Positions 6,801 through 13,532 of a DNA stretch of 23,421 bases are shown piece after piece (positions within the stretch are counted from its first letter, which is position 1; each line of letters opens with the position of its first letter). The notes beneath the pieces were generated by a model that was given only the letters and a program-made list of their open reading frames with translations, made no database searches and was not told where the DNA came from. This stretch comes from CAYYMH01 sp964472785 (GTDB lineage: Bacteria; Zhuqueibacterota; Zhuqueibacteria; Thermofontimicrobiales; Thermofontimicrobiaceae): positions 1-23,421 of the forward strand of contig CAYYMH010000062.1 of the NCBI GenBank assembly GCA_964472785.1. The letters run 5' to 3'. The position numbers and the translations under genes are program-made.

Positions 6801-9236
6801 ATTTCTTTTCAGGTAAGGATTGTTGCTAATGTTGATTCAGTCATCAATCAGGGCTATATTAATTGTAAAGAAACAGACCCGCATCCCACCGATGATCCGG
6901 AAACGATGATCGAAAATGACGAAACGATCACTTTTGCTCCAGATTTTTCCGGTGACTCAGACATCACCAAGCAAGACACCTTCTTCGATACTAACCTTGA
7001 CGGAAAAATTTCAGCAGGGGATTCAATATTCTATTTAATTAAAATTAAAAACTCTGGTAAAGGTATTGCCCATAATGTTGTCTTTAGTGATTCAATTCCA
7101 AACAACACTGTTTATGCTGAAGGCTCTGCAATCACAAGCAAGGGCACAATTGGCTCTACCACACCTGTTTTAGTTGTAAACATCGGCTCGATAGCTCCGC
7201 TGAATTCGGAAATTGTGGAAGTTTCTTTCAAGGTTGTGGTCGTCAATTCGACAGACCAAATATTGAATCAAGGTAATATTGATGCAGATGAATCGAAGGG
7301 ACATAAAACCAACGACCCGGACACACCTGAAATCGATGACAAAACAATCACCCGGCTTCCGAGTTTTGATAAGCCAGATGACGTACTAAAAGCAGATACG
7401 TTTTATGATAACGACGACAGCGATTCAATAACTTCAGGTGATGTTATTTCATACACTGTTACAATAAAAAATTCAGGTTCGGGCATCGCCTACAATACCG
7501 TTTTTACAGATACCATACCCGAATATACGACATATCTTGATGGTTCCCTGTCAACATCCAAAGGAACTATTGTCAGTGCAGATTCGGTTATTCGTGTTGA
7601 AATCGACCAGATTCTTCCCGATGAAAAAGAAAAAGTAACGATCAGATTCAGTGTGACTATCATTCAAGCGACCACAGTTGTTTCCAACCAAGGTTTTGTT
7701 ATCGCGGACGATCTTATTTTGGAACCGACAGATGATCCTGACACCGAAGAAGAAAATGATGAAACAGTAACCAGTCTGCCTTCCTTTTCAGGAATCACTG
7801 ACCTCACAAAAACGTACCAATTTAATGACGTTGACAGCGATCAGCGATTGTCACCCAACGACATTATAACTTATCAAATTACTGTTCAAAATTCGGGAAA
7901 AGGAGTCGCTCACAATGTTACTGTTGTTGATACGATTCCGGGTAACACGGCATACGTAGATGGGTCAGCAACAACCAGCAAAGGTAGCATCTCTACAACC
8001 ACTCCGATTTTGAGAGTAGTGATCGGTGATTTAGCGCCGAACTCATCGGAGACGGTTCTCATCTCATTTCAGGTTCGAATCACAGATTATGTTTATCAAA
8101 TAGCAAATCAGGGCTTTCTCAATAGTGACGAGAACGAGCATGTACCTACTGATGATCCCGAGTCAGAAAAAATTGACGACAGAACAATCATCACCAATGA
8201 TGATTTACTATCAGACATCTCTCTGATTCAGTTTGCGGTCACAGATTCGTTTATCATTGAAGGTAGTGACACAACAAAGTTTGCTGAATCAGATGAAACT
8301 TACGACATTTATATTAAAGTACAAAATATTAGTACCTACAAGGCAGATAATGTTGTGGTAAACAACTTGGTGGCGGATTCTTTGAACATTATTTCTTATA
8401 ACAGAGAACCGTATCACATGAATCTGGATACGCTGATCTGGCATTTCAGCTCGTTAGCACCAGACTCGTTTGTCATCATCAAACTTCAAGTTAAAGTTCC
8501 GGAAATAATGCCACTGAACACAAACCAGCTTCCTAATCGCGTATTGGCAAGCTGTTCCAACGAAGACTCAACAAAGCTTGGAAATAATTCGTCAACTGAA
8601 ATCGTATATAATGTCGGTAAGCCACTTCCAATTTATCAACCTGAAATTAATGCAACTCCGCCCGAAATTGATGTGACGGACAGTATTGCGGTTAGCGTCA
8701 AAGTCCCCCAATATAATAAAAATTGGGATATCTGGGTTTATCTCCCCGATGGAAACATTGACAAACAATTTGGTGATAATTTTATTCAGAGCAATACGTT
8801 GATTTCAGATCAATGGTACACGCTTGACACCCTGTTTAAACCAATCTATCTTATGACAACTGACAGACAAGAGTCAGTCATTTTTGAAATTCGAACAACG
8901 GATATTCAAGGACAGGAAGCTCAGGCTCAGGCATCGGTTATCGTGCACAGCAGCAATTACCTTGTATTGGATCGGAATGTTTTTAAACCGGAAGTAGAGA
9001 ATGCTCTTGGTATCCGCTTCAAATTGAGTTCGAGGCGAAATGCAAAGCTCGATGTTTATGACATCGCCGGACGTCACATCACCAAGGTCACCGAGGACGT
9101 TTATCAGGGTGGCTGGAATCTTTACTATTGGGATGGTAACACCGAATCCGGTCTCAAAGTCGGCAGTGGCGTTTATATCGTCACCTTGCGGTCGGGTGAA
9201 TTTAGTGACTGGAAAAAATTCATCATCGTTCGATAA
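3879..9236 (+). CDS. Giant secreted DUF11-repeat protein with T9SS-like C-terminal tail
   Basis: A 1785-residue secreted protein. A signal peptide covers about residues 1-31 (hydrophobic FFILAIILFISA, then DVFSQ). Residues 37-185 form an unassigned beta-rich domain. Nine DUF11 (TIGR01451-like) repeats of about 140 residues follow from about 180 to 1440, each with an EF-hand-like loop (best copy DTDNDGTISAGD), a NSGxGxAxN core, DTIP, a TTSKGTI turn, an IAPxxSE turn and an acidic TDDPxT tail. A tenth degenerate DUF11-like domain lies near 1445-1560. The C-terminal 85 residues are a FlgD-Ig-like sorting domain (LDVYDIAGR, GVYIVTLRSG, final KKFIIVR). Likely role: a long surface rod or adhesin; the ligand is unknown. 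Two adjacent ATGs are possible; the Shine-Dalgarno site is weak. The PorV-OmpA fusion follows 99 bases downstream. Confidence 0.88.
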   Translation: MMIKTCLNRKPRPIFFILAIILFISASDVFSQFNYGDTTIVVLDSLVGVRIDKGQEGMHADVHNLVLDENQQGSYRIFIRCIYAGDQDNESLFLSVKNSVNSDSLPLDPNLGHYKVVVDDRIPGPHHTNWRDGGLFNLYQGNNLIKMHHYATISEEYPFFLYDTLSPPESVEIEDSLVIIAYPDFSHKFDVTKSDIFIDNDNDEQLSINDLINYEISITNSGVGTAHNCTFIDTIPDGASIINGSVTSSKGTIVSTSPILEVYIGSIAPKSSETVSINFQMRLETSFDSIKNQGYLDCSELDAHPTDDPETDKINDPTITSLPKFTGETDVLKRVSFQDMDRSESISSGDLINYTVTLKNSGFETANNVVFSDTIPQYTTLVGNSITTTKGTILSTSPIINVAIGDVLPQELEIVTIQFQLQVTDSVQSLENQGYIDCDQTRPHPTDDPETDELDDPTKLILPRFKGINDVIKSDSFQDVDNNGGISSGDLIRYAVQIQNSGNGVATNVAFSDTIPQNTKYVPGSGTTTKGTISSTTPVFRVEIGNIAPNNSEQVEISFQVEVTAEVDSIFNQGFVDCDQLEPNETDDPETEEENDKTITYAPNFRNDDDFIKRDVFFDTDNDGTISAGDSITYLITIKNSGKGVAHNVVFTDSIPQNTTYVAGSATTSKGEIVSTSPVFKINIGTIAPNQSETINISFKVIVTAAANYVANQALLDSDESSGTGSDDPDTRDINDKTITKLPSFSKIDDLLKTDVFADSDDNNSISPNDLISYTVTIKNSGLDTARNIAFTDTIPEHTTLVENSISTSKGTIVSTSPVLVINIGSVAPEESEIITIEFQVMVNDSVLSIENQGYISDSFNHNYPTDDPDTEVEDDKTITALPRFQDNTDVLKSDSFRDIDNDGTLSTGDLITYNISITNSGIGQATQVVFSDTLPSQVEYVTGSASTSKGTILNTDPIFSVNIGTLFPSESVLISFQVRIVANVDSVINQGYINCKETDPHPTDDPETMIENDETITFAPDFSGDSDITKQDTFFDTNLDGKISAGDSIFYLIKIKNSGKGIAHNVVFSDSIPNNTVYAEGSAITSKGTIGSTTPVLVVNIGSIAPLNSEIVEVSFKVVVVNSTDQILNQGNIDADESKGHKTNDPDTPEIDDKTITRLPSFDKPDDVLKADTFYDNDDSDSITSGDVISYTVTIKNSGSGIAYNTVFTDTIPEYTTYLDGSLSTSKGTIVSADSVIRVEIDQILPDEKEKVTIRFSVTIIQATTVVSNQGFVIADDLILEPTDDPDTEEENDETVTSLPSFSGITDLTKTYQFNDVDSDQRLSPNDIITYQITVQNSGKGVAHNVTVVDTIPGNTAYVDGSATTSKGSISTTTPILRVVIGDLAPNSSETVLISFQVRITDYVYQIANQGFLNSDENEHVPTDDPESEKIDDRTIITNDDLLSDISLIQFAVTDSFIIEGSDTTKFAESDETYDIYIKVQNISTYKADNVVVNNLVADSLNIISYNREPYHMNLDTLIWHFSSLAPDSFVIIKLQVKVPEIMPLNTNQLPNRVLASCSNEDSTKLGNNSSTEIVYNVGKPLPIYQPEINATPPEIDVTDSIAVSVKVPQYNKNWDIWVYLPDGNIDKQFGDNFIQSNTLISDQWYTLDTLFKPIYLMTTDRQESVIFEIRTTDIQGQEAQAQASVIVHSSNYLVLDRNVFKPEVENALGIRFKLSSRRNAKLDVYDIAGRHITKVTEDVYQGGWNLYYWDGNTESGLKVGSGVYIVTLRSGEFSDWKKFIIVR
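4446..8200 (+). repeat. Nine tandem DUF11 repeats, 420-nt period
   Basis: The same aspartate codon, in the (D/T)DV-type motif opening each unit, falls at 4446, 4866, 5286, 5706, 6126, 6546, 6960, 7380 and 7800. Seven of the eight steps are exactly 420 bases and one is 414; the unit starting at 6546 has lost two residues near its PSES turn. Nucleotide copies have diverged, but the protein pattern is kept. Units resemble the one three places away (2/5/8 and 4/7 most clearly), pointing to a nested three-unit duplication. Confidence 0.92.
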
Positions 9237-9335
9237 ACAATAAAAAGTCAAAAATCATAACAATCGCTTATAATCATTAGCTCATTGAACAGTAATTTAT
9301 TTAACAAAACATACTAATAAAATCCAGGGTCAAAA

Positions 9336-12266
9336 ATGGCTACCCAACATAGAGTTTTAAAGCTTATTGCAGTTTTGTTCATCGCATCACTGTTTCTAAT
9401 TCCTATTTCTGCTTCAGCCCAAATACGAGCTGGCGCCTCATTTTTAAAAATTCTCCCGGGCGCTCGCGTAAAATCAATGGCATGGGCTCAAACCGCCGAG
9501 ATCAATGACATCCATTCTGTTTTCGCCAATCCTGGAGCGGCTGGATTTATTCGGGAATGGCAATGGTCTGCCGGTTATTCCAAATGGATCGCTGATGTGT
9601 ATAACGCATCGTTTGTATTGGGAAAACAAATCCGTAATCCGTTGAGTAGTCAAACACGGATCGCATTGGGCGTTTTATATCAAGGTATCCCGGAATTTGA
9701 CAGCTCAGACGAAGCAGTCCAGATAGCATCAGCAAACGACTGGCTTTTTTCTTTGAGTATCGGACAGCGGATACCTCAATACAGTGAACATCTCGGAATC
9801 GGTGTCAATTTGAAATATTTTAAAAGCACACTGGACACTTACTCGGCTGATAGCTTCATATTCGATGCCGGCGTGCTCGCCCGAACTTCCCGGTTCAGTC
9901 TTGGAAACTCATTATTTGAACATGGCATTTTATCCGCAGGTGTTGCATTTACGCAATTGGGTCCTGAATTAAAATTTGACCGTCTTGGCACACCGCTTCC
10001 TCAAACATTGAGAACTGGTGTTTCCTTTTATGCAGGTACGTATAACGGACTTGAGTTACAATTCTCTGCAGAATATTTTCAGGTAAAAGACGAAAAAGAT
10101 GTATTCAGTTTGGGAAGCGAATTGACGATTTCCAACCTGTTTTCAGTCAATCTGGGTTACAATTTCGATCATGATTTGATGGACAAATTTTCCATGGGCG
10201 CCACTATCAAGCTCGATGACATAAAATCTCCGGTTCAGGCCAAAATCCCGGACAGAAACAAAGCGCTCAAGGCAGAAATTGCCACACTCAATGAAGCGGA
10301 ATTTATGGGCAGAACGTATCGGGGCAATATGAGTTATTTGCCTGTCGGACCGGAATACTTTGAGTTCCGCTCCCCGGCAAATGGTGATACGATTATGGAT
10401 AATCATGTCGAATTAACCTGGGAAAAAAGCCGCGATCCGGACTTATACGATGATGTCGAATATACGTTGCTGATGGATCAGGACAGCTCAAAGCTGGCAG
10501 GGCTCGTAAAAATTCACAACGACGATCCCAACAAACTAAATGCAGTACTCGATGATTCGATCAACATACTCACCAAAGTTGATAAGCTCAAAACGCCATC
10601 ATTCTCAACAGGCAAACTTTCAAGCGGTCATTATTATTGGACTGTTTTAGCCACCGATAAAGATTATCATAGTCGTCTGATTGAGAAAAAGAACAAACAC
10701 ATCTCCAAATTCTTTCTCCCCAATCCGGACATCAAAATTGAAAGTATTGACTTTGACTACAGCCCATACATTACAATGGATGACTATCACGGCAAACTTA
10801 ATGTGATTATTAAAAACGTTGGTCAATTACCTGCAGAAAATTTTTCATTCACATTGCATGATTCAGTTCTTTCTTTAGAGCACGTTTTCCCGAATGATTC
10901 TGTAACCGCTCATCATAAAATGTTAAGCACATTACAAATCGAATTGCTGAAGCCTAACCAAGCTGACACGATTCAAATACCGTGGCACACTTCACTTTTA
11001 GGCAAACACAAATTTACCGCTTCTTGTGACAATGAAAACAAAATCGATGAAAGTGATGAAAACAATAATACCCATAGTAAGGTTTATTTCACTATTCCTA
11101 AAGGTCAATTTTTCACCGACGATACAACCAGTATCCTCAAAGTCAATCGGGAAACTTATGATTTGCCTGTCGTAACCGATGTTTGTTTTGACGTAAACAG
11201 CAGTCAAGTAAAACCACAATATATTTATCCGTCAAAATTCGATCCGGTTCTGTCTATTCTTGCAGAGAGGCTTTCAACCAATATTAATTTAAGTATCAAA
11301 TTGCAGGGATTTGTTGATCCTAATTCAGAAGAGGCAAATGTTGAATTAGCAAATCAACGTTCTTCAGCAGTGAAGGACACCTTACTCAAATTAGGGGTGA
11401 AGCCCCAACAAATCATTACGTTACCGGGACAGGTATTAGCCAGGACACGAATCCGGAAGAATAAAATCGACGCCCAACGCGTTTATGAAGAGCGGCGCTA
11501 CGTATCTGTTTCTGCTGATTCCGGCCAAGAAATCCTGTTCAAACCGGTCTATCATGAAAATGATATTGTCGCTCAACAAAAGGTTCCGTTTAAGTCTAAT
11601 ATCAAGACAGCACTATCAACGCAATTCACCAGATTTTTCATCAATCAAAGTCAGTATAAAGATACCACCGCGATTCATCTCGCTGATCGAGAATTGCACA
11701 TTCATAAAACAAGCTGGTGGTCTCCCTCATCTGAAGCTGTCGAAATGTTGATTGACAAACAAGCGGAATATCAATTACAATTAACAGACACACTGGGACG
11801 CACATTTAAAACCCATCCCCAACAAACTCGATTGACAAAATCAGTTAATCATGAAAAACATCGAATAATTTTACCGCTTGTGTTCGCTAAAACTGATCCG
11901 ACCTTTAATTTTTACTGGACACTGTTTTTCAACAAAGCAAAACAATTGTTAGCTGATGAAAACTGGCGTTTCAAATTTAGCGGACACGCGTGTGAAGTTG
12001 GTCCGGAGTGGATTAATAAAACTCTTTCTCAACAGCGAATCAATTATTTTTCCCGGGACTTTAAGAGCTATTTCCGGAAAAATTACCCTGACTTCTATCA
12101 AGACATTGTTGGAAGACAGGACAAATCCCTCGGTTACGGTGAAGCCAACCCATTTTCCATTCAAATCACGGGGGGAGAAGAAATTGTAATTGGTGATAAT
12201 GATAACCCGGTCGGGAGAAAGCTGAACCGACGCATTGAAATTGAATTTTATAAAGAACCAAACTGA
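9336..12266 (+). CDS. PorV-like barrel fused to Ig-like, CARDB and two OmpA-like domains
   Basis: A 976-residue envelope protein. The signal peptide is about residues 1-28 (ending ISASAQ). Residues 29-295 resemble PorV/UPF0164 outer-membrane proteins: GASFLKILPGARVKSMA, a VFANPGAAGF segment, and LPQTLRTGVSFYA. An Ig/Fn3-like domain follows (about 345-450, ending GHYYWTVLATD), then a CARDB-like domain (465-590, with the IDESDENNN signature). Two OmpA-like domains end the protein: about 610-725 (GFVD, LANQR) and about 840-976 (GHACEVG, LSQQR, GYGE, GRKLNRRIEIEF). Stand-alone PorV proteins are near 350-400 residues. Inference: the barrel sits in the outer membrane and the tail reaches periplasmic peptidoglycan. 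It follows the DUF11 gene by 99 bases on the same strand, suggesting a functional pair. The ligand contacts are altered in OmpA-2. Confidence 0.83.
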   Translation: MATQHRVLKLIAVLFIASLFLIPISASAQIRAGASFLKILPGARVKSMAWAQTAEINDIHSVFANPGAAGFIREWQWSAGYSKWIADVYNASFVLGKQIRNPLSSQTRIALGVLYQGIPEFDSSDEAVQIASANDWLFSLSIGQRIPQYSEHLGIGVNLKYFKSTLDTYSADSFIFDAGVLARTSRFSLGNSLFEHGILSAGVAFTQLGPELKFDRLGTPLPQTLRTGVSFYAGTYNGLELQFSAEYFQVKDEKDVFSLGSELTISNLFSVNLGYNFDHDLMDKFSMGATIKLDDIKSPVQAKIPDRNKALKAEIATLNEAEFMGRTYRGNMSYLPVGPEYFEFRSPANGDTIMDNHVELTWEKSRDPDLYDDVEYTLLMDQDSSKLAGLVKIHNDDPNKLNAVLDDSINILTKVDKLKTPSFSTGKLSSGHYYWTVLATDKDYHSRLIEKKNKHISKFFLPNPDIKIESIDFDYSPYITMDDYHGKLNVIIKNVGQLPAENFSFTLHDSVLSLEHVFPNDSVTAHHKMLSTLQIELLKPNQADTIQIPWHTSLLGKHKFTASCDNENKIDESDENNNTHSKVYFTIPKGQFFTDDTTSILKVNRETYDLPVVTDVCFDVNSSQVKPQYIYPSKFDPVLSILAERLSTNINLSIKLQGFVDPNSEEANVELANQRSSAVKDTLLKLGVKPQQIITLPGQVLARTRIRKNKIDAQRVYEERRYVSVSADSGQEILFKPVYHENDIVAQQKVPFKSNIKTALSTQFTRFFINQSQYKDTTAIHLADRELHIHKTSWWSPSSEAVEMLIDKQAEYQLQLTDTLGRTFKTHPQQTRLTKSVNHEKHRIILPLVFAKTDPTFNFYWTLFFNKAKQLLADENWRFKFSGHACEVGPEWINKTLSQQRINYFSRDFKSYFRKNYPDFYQDIVGRQDKSLGYGEANPFSIQITGGEEIVIGDNDNPVGRKLNRRIEIEFYKEPN

Positions 12267-12315
12267 TTCACGATTAACATCCGGTAACATCCATTTTTCT
12301 GTTTTACAACAAATA

Positions 12316-12358
12316 AAAATGGGATAATCCTCTCTTCCCCTGTGGATTATCCCATTTT
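12316..12358. terminator. Bidirectional intrinsic terminator between convergent genes
   Basis: A perfect 15-bp inverted repeat: AAAATGGGATAATCC (12316-12330) and its complement (12344-12358) around a 13-base loop. The A-rich left end and T-rich right end provide a U-tract in both directions. It lies between the stops of the PorV-OmpA gene (12266, plus) and the epimerase gene (12385, minus), exactly where a shared terminator is expected. Confidence 0.9.
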
Positions 12359-12384
12359 CAATAGTGAATATCGATTTAAACAGA

Positions 12385-13359
12385 TCAGAACTTCATTTTC
12401 TCTTTAGTAAAGTATTCAATAACATTATCCAAAATCGAGTCCAAATTTATTTCCGGTTCGTAGCCAATTAGCGTTTTAATTTTAGTTAAATCCGGAGAGC
12501 GAATCGCCATATCCTCGAATCCTTCCTCATAAGCTTCGCCATAGGGAACAAAAATGATCTCTGCACTTGAGTTTGCCTTTTCCTTGATTTTCCGGGCTAA
12601 ATTAAGAATAGTTATTGGTTCGTTATTTCCAACATTGAAGATTTGTCCGATTGCTTTTGAATGATTGGCCAAACTGATTATGGCTCCGACAACATCGGAA
12701 ACATAGCCGAAACAACGCACCTGTTTTCCATCTCCATAAACGGTGATTGGCTCATTTTTCAGCGCCTGCACCACAAATCTCGGAATCACCATGCCGTATT
12801 GACCGGTTTGACGCGGGCCCACAGTATTAAATAACCGCACAATCACAACGTCCAGGCTCTTTTCCTTGTGATATGCCAGTGCCAAAAATTCATCAATAGC
12901 TTTAGTACTGGAATAACTCCAGCGGTTTTTCGTTGTTGGTCCGAGCACACGATCATCATTTTCCTTGAACGGTACTTGCTCACTCTTCCCGTAAATCTCA
13001 GATGTGGACGTAACCACCACTTTCTTCAAATACCGATTGGCTAACTTCAGCACCATTTCGGTACCTAAAATGTTTCGCTCGATTACTTCCACAGGTTTAT
13101 TCACGATCAATTCCACCCCCACAGCCGCTGCTAAATGATAAATGATGTCACACTCGCTCACCAATCGATCCATCACGGTCTCATTCAAAATAGTCTCAAC
13201 GGCAATGGAAAACCGCGGACTGGACATTAAATGCTCGACATTCTCCAGTCGTCCCGTTGATAAATCATCGATCACCGATACCATTTCACCCCGATTCAGT
13301 AATTCTTCTGCCAAATGCGATCCGATAAATCCAGCTCCGCCCGTAATTAACGCTTTCAT
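12385..13359 (-). CDS. NAD-dependent sugar-nucleotide epimerase/dehydratase
   Basis: A 324-residue short-chain (extended SDR) enzyme acting on a nucleotide sugar in the cytoplasm. The Rossmann motif GGAGFIG is at residues 7-13, the NAD-ribose acidic pair at Asp31-Asp32, and the catalytic pair is Tyr149-x3-Lys153 (YSSTK), with STSEIYG before it near 118-124. VYGDGKQVRCFGYVSD and NVGNNEPITI near 218-233 and 256-265 are sugar-nucleotide epimerase/decarboxylase signatures. It most resembles UDP-glucuronate decarboxylase or UDP-hexose 4-epimerase relatives, but the substrate cannot be told from sequence alone. The ATG has GAGGAG a few bases upstream. It lies downstream of the C25 gene with a 173-base gap, so it may have its own promoter, and probably feeds the glycan pathway to the right. 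Confidence 0.88.
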   Translation of the reverse strand: MKALITGGAGFIGSHLAEELLNRGEMVSVIDDLSTGRLENVEHLMSSPRFSIAVETILNETVMDRLVSECDIIYHLAAAVGVELIVNKPVEVIERNILGTEMVLKLANRYLKKVVVTSTSEIYGKSEQVPFKENDDRVLGPTTKNRWSYSSTKAIDEFLALAYHKEKSLDVVIVRLFNTVGPRQTGQYGMVIPRFVVQALKNEPITVYGDGKQVRCFGYVSDVVGAIISLANHSKAIGQIFNVGNNEPITILNLARKIKEKANSSAEIIFVPYGEAYEEGFEDMAIRSPDLTKIKTLIGYEPEINLDSILDNVIEYFTKEKMKF

Positions 13360-13532
13360 ACGTAACTCCTCAATCTTTGTTGTTTATAATATCGTTCTCT
13401 GTTTTCCCTACATTTTTATCGTTAAATTCCGCTTCTGATCTCGTCTCAAAATTGTTAGTCTCTAATACCCACAACTACAGCCAAATGCGAAAATACTTTT
13501 CCCTGTTTCTCATTTATTGAATAAATTTAATA

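Noticed and set aside
4446..8200. Regularly spaced repeats considered as a CRISPR or satellite array
   Set aside because: The 420-base units are continuous coding sequence in one frame with protein-level conservation; there are no short identical repeats with unique spacers.
11949..12290. Minus-strand frame of 113 codons opposite the end of the PorV-OmpA gene
   Set aside because: It overlaps the conserved second OmpA-like domain, has no family resemblance, and its start lies in the convergent terminator region.
13512..13526. ATTTATTGAATAAAT palindrome just after the C25 stop
   Set aside because: Two 7-base arms of only A and T around a single base cannot form a stable hairpin, and there is no U-tract; most likely chance in AT-rich DNA.
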